From Gemmobacter fulvus (lineage in GTDB: Bacteria > Pseudomonadota > Alphaproteobacteria > Rhodobacterales > Rhodobacteraceae): a stretch of DNA of 64,000 nucleotides. The stretch is taken from NCBI RefSeq assembly GCF_018798885.1, contig NZ_CP076362.1, forward strand, positions 62,001 through 126,000, in the 5' to 3' direction. Position numbers and translations under genes: made by a program. Positions 33,991 through 42,485 of the stretch are shown in pieces (positions within the stretch are counted from its first letter, which is position 1; each line of letters starts with the position of its first letter). A model generated the notes under the pieces. It was not told where the DNA came from. It ran no database searches and saw only the letters and a program-made list of their open reading frames with translations.

Positions 33991-34578
33991 GTGAAACCCA
34001 GGGTAACCAAACTCGGCCATGTCGGTCTGACTGTCCGCGATATCGACCGGACCATCGACTTTTACAGCAAATATCTCGGGATGCGGCTGACCGAGAAATT
34101 CGAATATGAAGAGGTCCGTCTGGGCCACGGCGTTGCCGTGCAGGCCGGGGCCTTCATCCGCTGTGACACCACGCACCATGAATTGTCGATCTTCAAGATG
34201 CGCAAGGACATCCTGCCCGATGATGCACCGGGCGCGCCGCGTTATGGCTATGGCCTGCACCATGTCGCCTTCGAACTGGGCTCGCCCGAGGATCTGAAGG
34301 GGCTTTACACCCAGATGCGCGACGACGGGGTCGAGATCGTCAATTGCCGCAAGGGCGGGCCGGGCAATCAGCCGCGCTTTTACGCCCGCGATCCCGATGG
34401 CAACCTGCTGGAGTTCTATTGGGGCATTGATCAGGTGGGCTGGGACGGCGCCTCGCGCCCCTATGACCCGATCGAGGAGATCGACATCCTCAGCTTTGAT
34501 TTCGAGGCCTATGTCGAAACCCGCGAAATCAATGCGGCCGAGGCCCGCAAGACCATCCGTTCCGGGATCAATGGCTGA
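33991..34578 (+). CDS. VOC-family extradiol dioxygenase-like protein
   Basis: A 195-residue vicinal-oxygen-chelate protein with GTG start and GGAGGA upstream. Likely metal ligands are His in KLGHVGLTVRD, His in YGLHHVAFE and Glu in GNLLEFYWG, the 2-His-1-Glu set of catechol 2,3-dioxygenases. It may cleave a catechol-type ring or act on its product. Two GAACGGA repeats 21 bases apart lie just upstream. The substrate is not identifiable. Confidence 0.78.
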   Translation: MKPRVTKLGHVGLTVRDIDRTIDFYSKYLGMRLTEKFEYEEVRLGHGVAVQAGAFIRCDTTHHELSIFKMRKDILPDDAPGAPRYGYGLHHVAFELGSPEDLKGLYTQMRDDGVEIVNCRKGGPGNQPRFYARDPDGNLLEFYWGIDQVGWDGASRPYDPIEEIDILSFDFEAYVETREINAAEARKTIRSGING

Positions 34579-34615
34579 TCCGGCACGTCCTGTCGATCCG
34601 GTCGGGGTCAGGCTT

Positions 34616-35329
34616 TCACGCCGAAAGCTTGGCCCCTATCGCCTTGGCGCAGGCCACCAGCGGCCCGGCCATGCTCATCAGGTTGGTGGCCCGGCTTTGC
34701 GGCACCAGAATCCCCACCGAGGCCTGCGCGATGCCATCGGCGCCGCAGACCGGCGCGGCCAGACCATGCACACCCAGCTGCAATTCATCGCGCGAATGGG
34801 CATAGCTCAGCGCCCGCACCTTCGCCAACCGTTGCAGCGCCGCCTGTCTTTCGGCATCGGGCAGCGGGGCCAATTGCCGTTCGATCACCTTGGCGGGCAG
34901 GAAGGCCAGCAGCGACCAGCCACTCGCCCCCCGGATCAACGGATGGCGCGAGCCGGGATTGTGGCGCACCACAACCACATGCGTCAGGTCCAGCGCCTGA
35001 TCCAGAACCACCGCCTCGTCGTCGGCCAGGCCATGCAGAACCACGGTTTCGCGCATGTCGCGGGCCAGCCGGGCCATTTCGGGTTTGGCAAAGCTCACGA
35101 TGCTGGGCTGGGCCTGCGCGGCCACGGCCATGGCGGCGGGGCCAAGCACATAACCGCCGGTGATCTTGATGACATAAAGCCGCCGCGCCAGGGTCGTCAG
35201 CAGGCGATGCGCCACAGTGCGGTTGATGTCGCACAGCCGCGCGCATTGCGTGGCCGAAACCGGGCCGTGCGCGGCCACGGATTCCAGCACGGTCAGCATC
35301 AGATCGCCGGTGGAGCTGATCTCGCTCAT
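34616..35329 (-). CDS. IclR-family regulator
   Basis: A 237-residue regulator with an N-terminal winged helix (SATQCARLCDINRTVAHRLLTTLA) and a C-terminal IclR effector domain (GVHGLAAPVCGADGIAQASVGILVP). ATG 35329 is preferred over a far-upstream start at 35404. It is divergent from the FAH gene, and direct repeats at 35398-35432 are its likely target. The effector is probably a small aromatic acid or cleavage product. Confidence 0.84.
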   Translation of the reverse strand: MSEISSTGDLMLTVLESVAAHGPVSATQCARLCDINRTVAHRLLTTLARRLYVIKITGGYVLGPAAMAVAAQAQPSIVSFAKPEMARLARDMRETVVLHGLADDEAVVLDQALDLTHVVVVRHNPGSRHPLIRGASGWSLLAFLPAKVIERQLAPLPDAERQAALQRLAKVRALSYAHSRDELQLGVHGLAAPVCGADGIAQASVGILVPQSRATNLMSMAGPLVACAKAIGAKLSA

Positions 35330-35397
35330 GTCGGCCCTTTCTGGCCAGAGGCCTGTCGCACGCCACCCCATGTTACCCGCCGCAGGGTTTGGGATGA

Positions 35398-35432
35398 AGT
35401 TCAAATATCGGCCATCACAGTTCGAAAATCGG
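35398..35432. promoter_or_regulatory. 14-bp direct repeats over FAH ribosome site, candidate IclR operator
   Basis: AGTTCAAATATCGG (35398-35411) and AGTTCGAAAATCGG (35419-35432) match at 12 of 14 positions and start 21 bases apart, two turns of DNA. The second reaches the Shine-Dalgarno GGAG of the next gene. Their place between divergent iclR and FAH genes suggests regulator binding that would block the FAH promoter or ribosome site. Confidence 0.55.
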
Positions 35433-35439
35433 AGAAACC

Positions 35440-36357
35440 ATGAAACTCGTCAGCTATCAATCTTTCGGTCAGGCCCGTTTCGGGGCCGTGATCGGCGCAG
35501 GTATCGTGGATATGGCGCGGGCAAGTGCCGCCCTTGCCGCCACGGATGCGGCGATCCGACCGCTGCCCGCAACGATCGAACCGTTTCTGGCGCAAACGGA
35601 TGTGCTGGATGCCTCGGCCCGTGCCGTGGTGACAGCGGCAGAGGCCGGGGCGCTGGATCTGTATTGCCTGCCGCTTGACGGAACCGTGCTGCTGCCGCCG
35701 GTGCCCCGCCCGACCAAGATCATCTGCGTGGCGCGCAACTATGCCGAACATGCGCGCGAGGCGGGGCTGCAAATCTCGGACATCCCGATCCTGTTCCCGC
35801 GCTTTGCCAATACCCAGATCGGGCAGGGGGCCCCCATCGTCGTGCCCGCCGTATCGCATCAACTGGATTGGGAGGGCGAGCTGGCGGTTGTGCTGGGGCG
35901 GGGCAGCCATGGCCGCCGCATCGGCAAGGCCGAGGCGATGGATCTGGTCTATGGCTACACGATCTTCAATGATGTGTCGGTGCGGGATTATCAGTTCCGC
36001 GTGACGCAATATACCGGCGGCAAGAATTTCCGCCATTCCGGCCCCTGCGGCCCCTATCTGGTGACCAAGGATGAAATTGCGGATCCGCACAAGGTGCAGA
36101 TCGTGACCCGCATCAATGGCGTGCTGAAACAATCGGCCAATACCGACACGATGATTTTCGATATTCCGACGATCCTGGAACATATCGCTGATTTCATTGA
36201 TCTGGAGGCGGGCGATCTGATCCCCACGGGCACGCCGGCCGGGGTCGGCTTCAAACGCAATCCGCCCGAGTTTCTGAAGGACGGCGATGTGATCGAGGTC
36301 GAGGTGACGGGCCTTGGCATCCTGCGCAACCCGGTGGTGAACGAGGCGGTGATCTGA
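35440..36357 (+). CDS. Fumarylacetoacetate hydrolase-family protein
   Basis: A 305-residue FAH-fold enzyme. DWEGELAVVLGR gives two metal-binding Glu, FNDVSVRDYQ the metal Asp, and GDLIPTGTPAGVGFKRNP the C-terminal family motif. FAH enzymes hydrolyse, decarboxylate or hydrate ring-cleavage products. It overlaps the next gene by one base (TGATG). It is similar in type to HpaG in the separate hpa operon but not a close copy. Confidence 0.86.
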   Translation: MKLVSYQSFGQARFGAVIGAGIVDMARASAALAATDAAIRPLPATIEPFLAQTDVLDASARAVVTAAEAGALDLYCLPLDGTVLLPPVPRPTKIICVARNYAEHAREAGLQISDIPILFPRFANTQIGQGAPIVVPAVSHQLDWEGELAVVLGRGSHGRRIGKAEAMDLVYGYTIFNDVSVRDYQFRVTQYTGGKNFRHSGPCGPYLVTKDEIADPHKVQIVTRINGVLKQSANTDTMIFDIPTILEHIADFIDLEAGDLIPTGTPAGVGFKRNPPEFLKDGDVIEVEVTGLGILRNPVVNEAVI

Positions 36358-36743
36358 TGTCGCAAGAGCTGTTCAATGCCGGGCTGGCGATCCGCAAAGA
36401 GGTGCTGGGGGCAGAGTATGTGGAAAAATCTCTGGGCGCAGCGGATGATTTCAACCGTGATTTTCAGAACATCGTCACCGAATATTGCTGGGGCGCAAGC
36501 TGGGGGCGTAACGGCGCGTTGAGTCGCCGCGACCGCAGCCTGCTGAACCTTGTCATGCTGGGTGCGCTGAACCGCAGCGAGGAATTCAAGCTGCATCTGA
36601 AAGGGGCGCTGACCAATGGCTGCACCCGCGCCGAAATCCGCGACACGCTGATCCACCTCGCGATCTATGCGGGCATCCCGGCAGGGGTGGAGGCCTTCCG
36701 TCTGGCGCGTCAGGTCTTTGCCGAGCTGGACGCAACCGCCTGA
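36357..36743 (+). CDS. Carboxymuconolactone decarboxylase-family protein
   Basis: A 128-residue all-helical protein of the 4-carboxymuconolactone decarboxylase family (TEYCWGASWGRNGALSRRDRSLLNLVMLGAL; EEFKLHLKGALTNG). It lacks the AhpD-type CxxC, so decarboxylase rather than peroxidase function is plausible. Coupled to the FAH gene, it could decarboxylate a lactone or keto-acid intermediate. Confidence 0.82.
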   Translation: MSQELFNAGLAIRKEVLGAEYVEKSLGAADDFNRDFQNIVTEYCWGASWGRNGALSRRDRSLLNLVMLGALNRSEEFKLHLKGALTNGCTRAEIRDTLIHLAIYAGIPAGVEAFRLARQVFAELDATA

Positions 36744-36768
36744 TCCTGCCCACTGCCACCTGAAACAA

Positions 36769-36797
36769 CCCCTGCCGACCGCGAGCGTCGGCAGGGG
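36769..36797. terminator. Bidirectional hairpin between convergent genes
   Basis: CCCCTGCCGAC and GTCGGCAGGGG form a perfect 11-bp stem with a seven-base loop between the CMD-family gene and the convergent UPF0261 gene. The position favours a terminator for both strands. Confidence 0.65.
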
Positions 36798-36824
36798 CAA
36801 AGCCCGGCAGCCATGCCCGATCCG

Positions 36825-38093
36825 TCAGGCGGTGCTGCGCAGGGGGCCGGTGGCCGCAGTCTTCGGCACGATGCCCTCTGCCACCCATGCGTCAAACACC
36901 GCGAGGGCCGCCTGCGCAAATGCCGGGGCGTTGATGTGGCAATGCAATTCCGTGCGGGACACATGCGGGCCCAGACTGCTGCGCAAGGCGGCGTAAAACC
37001 GGGCCAGATCGTCCGGCGCATGGGCCACCTCGCCCGGGCAATCCCAAGCCTCGACGCCATGCAGCGGCATCAACATATGCACCGGCCCTTTCGCCCCATT
37101 CAGCCGGACCGCGATTTCGCGCGCGACATAGGCGCGTTCTTCGGCATTGATCGTCAGGGAGGAGATCAGCTTGTTATGCACATGACGCGGGCGGTTCTGG
37201 AAGGATTCCGGCAGCGGGGCCCAGGTCGGCCAATCCACCAGATCGGCGGCGCCGGGTGCCACGATCTGCGGCACCCCGGCAGCGCCCGCACTTTCCAGCC
37301 GGGTCGCACCGCTGTTGATGATCGACCCGAACAGGCCATTGTTGAATTCCTGCAGGCACAGATCGAACACCATCACCAGTTGCCCGCTGCCAGCCAGGGC
37401 CTCGAACGCGCGCCCCCCCATGCCGGTCGAATGGAAAATCGCAACCTCATAGCCGCGCGCCTCCAGTTCCGGCTTCAGGATCTTCATGTAACGCAGGCAG
37501 GCATTGCCCAGAGAGGTGATGCCGATCAGCGGGCGTGCGGGCGATGGCGGGCGGGCCGCGCGGGCCGCCCCCAGCACCGCCCCCGCCGCCTGCGCCAGCG
37601 TGGAGATGCAGAGCGCATTCAGCCCGTAAAGCCCGCCCGCCCACAGGATCATCTGCACATCGCTGGGCAGGCGCTCTGGCGCGATGATGGCGGAAAAGGC
37701 GACGGTGGAGACGATGTATTTCGGCACGCCCAGCGGCAAGGTCAGCGCCACATCCAAGGCAAGATCCGTTCCCATCGAGCCGCCAAGCGCGATCATGCCA
37801 TCAAAGGCCTCCTGTTCATGCAGGCGCAGCGCCAGCGCACAGGCGCCACGGGCCATCAGCGCCATCGCGGTGTTTTCATCGCCCGAGGCGATGACCTCTG
37901 CGATGGACGCTCCGGCGGCCGCCGCCACGTCATGTTTGGAATGGCTGACCGGGTGCCGCGTGTCCCCCAGCACCGAGACATCAAGGCTGATGGCATGACC
38001 GCCCTGCTCGCGGATCACCGTTTCGATGAAGGCCAACTCATCGGCCTTGGTGTCATAGGTGCCGATGATCAGAATGGTTTTGGTCTGGGTCAT
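36825..38093 (-). CDS. UPF0261 / Tm-1-like ATP-binding protein (copy 1)
   Basis: A 422-residue protein whose start (ILIIGTYDTKADELAFIETVIREQGG) and motifs (GGSMGTDLAL; VSTVAFS; STGMGGRAFEAL) match UPF0261, the family of the N-terminal domain of tomato Tm-1. Tm-1 binds ATP, but the bacterial role is unknown. ATG 38093 follows GGCGGA. A second copy (54906-56138) also lies beside a PuuC-like ALDH module. It is divergent from a HAD gene. Confidence 0.83.
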   Translation of the reverse strand: MTQTKTILIIGTYDTKADELAFIETVIREQGGHAISLDVSVLGDTRHPVSHSKHDVAAAAGASIAEVIASGDENTAMALMARGACALALRLHEQEAFDGMIALGGSMGTDLALDVALTLPLGVPKYIVSTVAFSAIIAPERLPSDVQMILWAGGLYGLNALCISTLAQAAGAVLGAARAARPPSPARPLIGITSLGNACLRYMKILKPELEARGYEVAIFHSTGMGGRAFEALAGSGQLVMVFDLCLQEFNNGLFGSIINSGATRLESAGAAGVPQIVAPGAADLVDWPTWAPLPESFQNRPRHVHNKLISSLTINAEERAYVAREIAVRLNGAKGPVHMLMPLHGVEAWDCPGEVAHAPDDLARFYAALRSSLGPHVSRTELHCHINAPAFAQAALAVFDAWVAEGIVPKTAATGPLRSTA

Positions 38094-38184
38094 GGTGTCC
38101 GCCTGCGCTGTCGTCCGGTCCCGGAGTGCGGGCCTTTCCGGCGCAGTATTGCGGCCCCCCCGACAGGGGCATAGCCCCGCAAAG

Positions 38185-38211
38185 GGTGACGCAGGGCGCG
38201 GTAGCGTCACC
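38185..38211. promoter_or_regulatory. Inverted repeat between UPF0261 and HAD genes
   Basis: GGTGACGC (38185-38192) and GCGTCACC (38204-38211) are perfect 8-base arms with an 11-base spacer, in the 258-base region between two divergent genes. It could be an operator for both. The regulator is unknown, but the LuxR-type gene nearby is a candidate. Confidence 0.4.
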
Positions 38212-38351
38212 GGCAGAGGGTATGTCGCGCCGATCCGGCGGCGGCTAAGCTGCGGGCAAATCAGGAAAAGCAATCCGGGCCGCCCCGACATTCCTGCGGA
38301 TTGCCGTCCGGGTGCCCGGCGCTGCCCCATCCCCTCAGGAAAGACCGACCT

Positions 38352-39008
38352 ATGACCACGCCCTGTTCTGCCCTTGTTCTTGATTTTGGCGGGGTGATCT
38401 CGCGCACCATGTTTGAAACGCATGACCTTACGGAACAGTCGCTGGGCCTGCCACCGGGGACGCTGGGCTGGCGCGGCCCCTTTGCCCTGCCCGGCGCGGA
38501 TCCGGTCTGGGAGGCGATGCAGGCCGGGCAGATCACCGAGCGCGACTACTGGATGCGCCGCATGGCCGAAACCGGCGCTTTGGTGGGCGAAGACTGGACG
38601 GAATTCCCGCAGTTCATTGCCCGCGCCCGGGGCAATGACCCCGCCGCTGTGATCCGGCCGGAGTTTCTGCATGCCATCGCCCGCGCCAAGGCGGGCGGCA
38701 AACGGCTGGCGATCCTGTCGAACGAACTGGACCTGTTCTACGGGGCGGGTTTCCGCGACCGGCTGCCGTTCATGGCCGATTTCGAGCTGATCGTGGACGC
38801 CACCTATACCGGTATCCTGAAGCCGGACCACCGCGCCTATGGCTTTGTCACCGACGGGCTGGGGCTGGCGGCGGCGGATTGTGTGTTTGTGGATGACCAG
38901 ATGAAAAACATCCGGGGCGGGCAGGCGGCAGGCATGACATGCGTGGCGTTTGATGTGACCGATCCGGCCCGCAGCTATGCCGAGGCGCTGGCTCTTCTGG
39001 GTGTGTGA
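38352..39008 (+). CDS. HAD-family hydrolase
   Basis: A 218-residue haloacid-dehalogenase-fold protein. Motif I is LDFGGVI, where the usual second Asp is Gly, as in epoxide-hydrolase-like HAD proteins. Motif II is ILSN, motif III the Lys in GILKPDHRAYG, and motif IV VFVDDQMKN. The changed motif I makes ordinary phosphatase activity doubtful. It is divergent from UPF0261 and followed by a LuxR regulator. The substrate is unknown. Confidence 0.83.
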   Translation: MTTPCSALVLDFGGVISRTMFETHDLTEQSLGLPPGTLGWRGPFALPGADPVWEAMQAGQITERDYWMRRMAETGALVGEDWTEFPQFIARARGNDPAAVIRPEFLHAIARAKAGGKRLAILSNELDLFYGAGFRDRLPFMADFELIVDATYTGILKPDHRAYGFVTDGLGLAAADCVFVDDQMKNIRGGQAAGMTCVAFDVTDPARSYAEALALLGV

Positions 39009-39175
39009 CGGCCTGACCCGCCCTCTGAGCCACCTGTTCGATATCCGGGCGCTTTTTCACCCGGTTTCGGGCATCCCGTGCAGTCGCCGCTTGGAAGACC
39101 GCGGCGGATCCCCTTCAATATGACCATTCCATGATACTCCGGCACACGGGGCTCAGCAACAGGGGGGTATTCCAG

Positions 39176-39979
39176 ATGCACGCAGAATCCACGCTCGGCG
39201 CCATGTCGGAAATGGTCTCCATCATCGGCGATCCCGCCTTCGGCGACCGCTTTTTCGGAATTGTGGAACGCATGATCGGGGCCGATCACTGCACCGTGTT
39301 CGTGTCGCATGGCGGCGGGGTACAGACGCTGGTGGCCGAGGCGCAGACCGATGCCGCCGCCGCACGGGTGCGTCAACTGGCCGGTCTTTACAGCGAGCGC
39401 GGCTATCGCACCGATCCGGTGTGGAACCGCGCGTCGCCCCGCCCGACAGAAACGGCGGTCCATGCCGAAGTGATCGCGCCAGGGTATTTTGCCGATCCGG
39501 CCTATCGGCGTGAATTCTATGAAAAACCCAACATCATGGAAGAGATTGCCCTGTCGGCAGAGGTCGGTTGCGGGCGGCGGGTCTATGCGAGTTTCTACCG
39601 CGAACAGGGGCGGGCGCGCTTTTCGGAAGCCGAGATTTCGGCCTTGCAGGCCAGCGCGCCGGTGACAATGCAGGTGCTGGCCAAACACGCGGACCTCACA
39701 CATGCCGTGGCTGCGCCCAGCCGGTCGCTGTCGCGCGAAGACCTGCTGCGGCGTGTGCAGCAAGCGATGATGGACGAGAACAGCCTGCTGACCCAGCGCG
39801 AGGCCGAAGTCTGCACCGGGATCGTGCTGGGATACACCATTCTCGGGCTGAGCCTGAATATGGGGATCAGCGTGAACACCGTGGCGACCCATCGCAAGCG
39901 GGCCTATGCGAAACTGCGCATCTCCAGCCAGAACGAGCTGTTTGCGCATTATTTCTCGTTGGTCGAAAACCTGTCGTGA
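39176..39979 (+). CDS. LuxR-type transcriptional regulator
   Basis: A 267-residue regulator. The C terminus (about 195-262) is a LuxR helix-turn-helix (LTQREAEVCTGIVLGYTILG; NTVATHRKRAYAKLRISSQNEL). The N-terminal 170 residues show no receiver Asp or clear autoinducer-binding signature and may form a GAF/PAS-like sensor. ATG 39176 with AGGGGGG upstream is preferred over 39131. It is convergent with hpaI. Confidence 0.8.
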   Translation: MHAESTLGAMSEMVSIIGDPAFGDRFFGIVERMIGADHCTVFVSHGGGVQTLVAEAQTDAAAARVRQLAGLYSERGYRTDPVWNRASPRPTETAVHAEVIAPGYFADPAYRREFYEKPNIMEEIALSAEVGCGRRVYASFYREQGRARFSEAEISALQASAPVTMQVLAKHADLTHAVAAPSRSLSREDLLRRVQQAMMDENSLLTQREAEVCTGIVLGYTILGLSLNMGISVNTVATHRKRAYAKLRISSQNELFAHYFSLVENLS

Positions 39980-40000
39980 TCTGCGCCGGGCTGCCGCCCG

Positions 40001-40768
40001 TCACCCGCGATACTGGCGGGCCAGCTGCCGCAGGGCGGTGGCAAACAGCGTCACATCGATGCCGACACCGACGAAATTCGCCCCTGCCGCCGTGCAGTCG
40101 GCGATGAAGCCCGCATCGGTGCTCAGCACCCCGGCGCTGCGTCCGGCGGCGCGGATCCGGCGCAGCGCGTCGAGCACCGCCGCCTTCACCTCGGGGTGGC
40201 CGGGGTTGCCCAGATGCCGCAGATCCGCGGCCAGATCCGACGGGCCGATGAACACGCCATCCACCCCCGGCACCGCCAGAATATCGTCCAGCGCCGCGAG
40301 GCCCGCCCGGCTTTCCACCTGAAGCAGCAGGCAGATCTGCGCATTGGCGCTGGTCAGGTAATCCGGGATTGCCGCAAAGCGCGAGGCGCGGGCCAGGGCA
40401 GAGCCGACACCGCGGATGCCTTCGGGTGCATAGCGGGTGGCGCGCAGAATCGCTTCGGCCTGCGCCCCGGTTTCCACCATCGGCACCAGCAGCGTCTGCG
40501 CGCCGATATCCAGCGCCTGTTTGATCTTGGCCGGATCATCATCGGGCAGGCGCAGGATCGGCACCGGGCCTTTGCCCTCGATCACCGCCAGTTGGGCCGA
40601 CAGCGAGCGGATGTCGTTGGGCGCATGTTCGCCATCGATCAGCAGCCAGTCGAAATCGGCACTGGCGGCAATTTCGGCGGCATAGGCATCGGCCAGACCG
40701 AGCCAGATGCCATGCAGCACGTCGCCTTTTGCAAGGCGGTGTTTCAGCGTGTTCACGGGGGCAGGCAT
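40001..40768 (-). CDS. hpaI: 4-hydroxy-2-oxoheptanedioate aldolase
   Basis: A 255-residue class II aldolase of the HpaI family. DWLLIDGEHAPND, LLQVESRAGL and VDGVFIGPSDLAADLRHLG carry the base His, metal Glu and metal Asp. It splits 4-hydroxy-2-oxoheptane-1,7-dioate to pyruvate and succinate semialdehyde, the last step of the homoprotocatechuate pathway. ATG 40768 is preferred over GTG 40774. It is the last gene of hpaFEDGHI. Confidence 0.92.
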   Translation of the reverse strand: MPAPVNTLKHRLAKGDVLHGIWLGLADAYAAEIAASADFDWLLIDGEHAPNDIRSLSAQLAVIEGKGPVPILRLPDDDPAKIKQALDIGAQTLLVPMVETGAQAEAILRATRYAPEGIRGVGSALARASRFAAIPDYLTSANAQICLLLQVESRAGLAALDDILAVPGVDGVFIGPSDLAADLRHLGNPGHPEVKAAVLDALRRIRAAGRSAGVLSTDAGFIADCTAAGANFVGVGIDVTLFATALRQLARQYRG

Positions 40769-40775
40769 GGGCACC

Positions 40776-41576
40776 TCAGAAGCTCAGGGAAACATGGCCG
40801 AAGCGGCCGAAATCGGCGGCAAACCGGCTGCCGGGCGGGGCCTCGATGGGGCGGATGAAGCTGCCCGACAGCAGGATGTCACCCGCCGCGATGCCCTGAC
40901 CATACCGCGCCAGCCGATGTACCAGCCACAGGATGCCGGTGACCGGATCGTTCAGCACGCCCGCGCCCAGCCCGGTTTCCTCCACCACGCCATCGCGGCT
41001 GACAATCGCCCCGATCCAGCGCAGATCGAAGGTCTCGACGGCATGGCGCTGCGGCCCCAGCACGATCCCGGCATTGGCGGCATTGTCGCTGACGGTATCA
41101 AAGATCACCCGCGCGCGGCCTGTGGCCGGATCGGCGCGCAGGATGCGGGTATCGAGGATCTCAAGGCTGGGGGCCACGTAATCGGTGGCGGCCAGCACCT
41201 CGTCGCGCGTGACCTGCGCCCCCGCAAGCGGTGCCTTCATCACAAAGGCAATCTCGGCCTCGATCCGCGGCTGGATGAACCGGCCCGGCGGGATGGAGGC
41301 GCCATCGGCAAACAGCATGTCGGCCAACAGCACCCCGGAATCCGGTGTGGTGATGTTCAGCGCAGTTTGCATGGCGCGCGAGGTCAGGCCGATCTTCCAG
41401 CCGATCACCCGCCCGCCCGCCGCCTGTTTGCGCGCAACAAGGGCTGCCTGCACCGCATAGGCATCGTCCAGCGTGATCGCGGGATAGAGCAGCGACAGCA
41501 GCCCGCATTGGCGGCCCGTCAGCTCGGCCTGCAACAGCATTCCGGCAGCGGCGTCGATCTGATCGGGGGTCATCAT
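40776..41576 (-). CDS. hpaH: 2-oxo-hept-4-ene-1,7-dioate hydratase
   Basis: A 266-residue hydratase of the HpaH/MhpD family, which adds water to 2-oxohept-4-ene-1,7-dioate before the aldolase step. GWKIGLTSRAMQTALNI, RFIQPRIEAEIAFVM (metal-binding Glu) and LVHRLARYGQGIAAGDILLSGSF are characteristic. Its ATG overlaps the hpaG stop by four bases. Confidence 0.92.
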   Translation of the reverse strand: MMTPDQIDAAAGMLLQAELTGRQCGLLSLLYPAITLDDAYAVQAALVARKQAAGGRVIGWKIGLTSRAMQTALNITTPDSGVLLADMLFADGASIPPGRFIQPRIEAEIAFVMKAPLAGAQVTRDEVLAATDYVAPSLEILDTRILRADPATGRARVIFDTVSDNAANAGIVLGPQRHAVETFDLRWIGAIVSRDGVVEETGLGAGVLNDPVTGILWLVHRLARYGQGIAAGDILLSGSFIRPIEAPPGSRFAADFGRFGHVSLSF

Positions 41577-42427
41577 TCGTCGGCCACCCCATTGCGCAGC
41601 AGGCCGATGCCCGGCACCTCTACCTCGACCACATCACCGGGGCAGAGCCAGACCGGCGGATCAAACCGCGCGCCTGCGCCGGTGGGCGTGCCGGTCACGA
41701 TGATGTCACCCGGCACCAGCGTGGTGAAGGTCGAGATATAGGCGATCTGCCGCGCCACCGGAAACAGCATCCGCCCGGTGCGGTCGCTTTGCCGCACTGC
41801 GCCATTCACCCGTGTTGTCAGTTCCACATCCACGATCTGCGCCGGATCGGTGAAGGGCACCAGCCACGGCCCGATCGCGCCCGAGGCATCCCAGTTCTTG
41901 CCCTGCGTCACGTTGAATTTCGCATGGCGCACCCAATCGCGGATCGTGCCTTCGTTGCACAGGGTCAGCCCCGCGATATGCGACAGCGCCTGATCTTCAG
42001 CGATGCGGCGGCCGCCCCTGCCGATCACCACCGCAATCTCGCCCTCGTAATCCAGTTGCGGGCTTTCGGGCGGGCGGATCAGCGGCGCGCTATGGCCGGT
42101 AAAGCTGCGGGCAAAGCGCGGGAACAGGCTCATGTTCGGGGGCGCGTCCTGCCCGTCCTTGTATTCGGCATTGCGGTCAGGAAAGTTGACGCCGACGCAG
42201 ATGATCTTTTCGGGGTCGGGCACCGGAATGTCATGGCGATAACTGCCATCGGCATGGGTGATGGCGCGGCCCTCTGCGGCGGCCAGAACCTGCCCGATGG
42301 CCTGCGCCTCGATCACGTTGCGCAGGGTTTTCCACTGCGGAAACGCATCCGACAGCGCGATGACGCCGCCCGGCGCGGTGACGCCCCAATGCTGGCTGCC
42401 GGTGGCGGTAAAGGTGACAAGGTTCAT
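41573..42427 (-). CDS. hpaG: FAH-family OHED isomerase/decarboxylase
   Basis: A 284-residue FAH-fold enzyme. LDYEGEIAVVIGR and GDIIVTGTPTGAGARFDPP are the family motifs. In the hpa operon this position encodes the bifunctional 5-oxopent-3-ene-1,2,5-tricarboxylate decarboxylase/isomerase. Enteric HpaG is often a tandem duplicate, but here only one FAH domain is present. ATG 42427 follows AGGGG. Confidence 0.85.
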   Translation of the reverse strand: MNLVTFTATGSQHWGVTAPGGVIALSDAFPQWKTLRNVIEAQAIGQVLAAAEGRAITHADGSYRHDIPVPDPEKIICVGVNFPDRNAEYKDGQDAPPNMSLFPRFARSFTGHSAPLIRPPESPQLDYEGEIAVVIGRGGRRIAEDQALSHIAGLTLCNEGTIRDWVRHAKFNVTQGKNWDASGAIGPWLVPFTDPAQIVDVELTTRVNGAVRQSDRTGRMLFPVARQIAYISTFTTLVPGDIIVTGTPTGAGARFDPPVWLCPGDVVEVEVPGIGLLRNGVADE

Positions 42428-42485
42428 GCGGTGCCCCTGGGGCAAAATGGTTTCAGATCATCATCACGCCGATGGCGCAGCAGGG

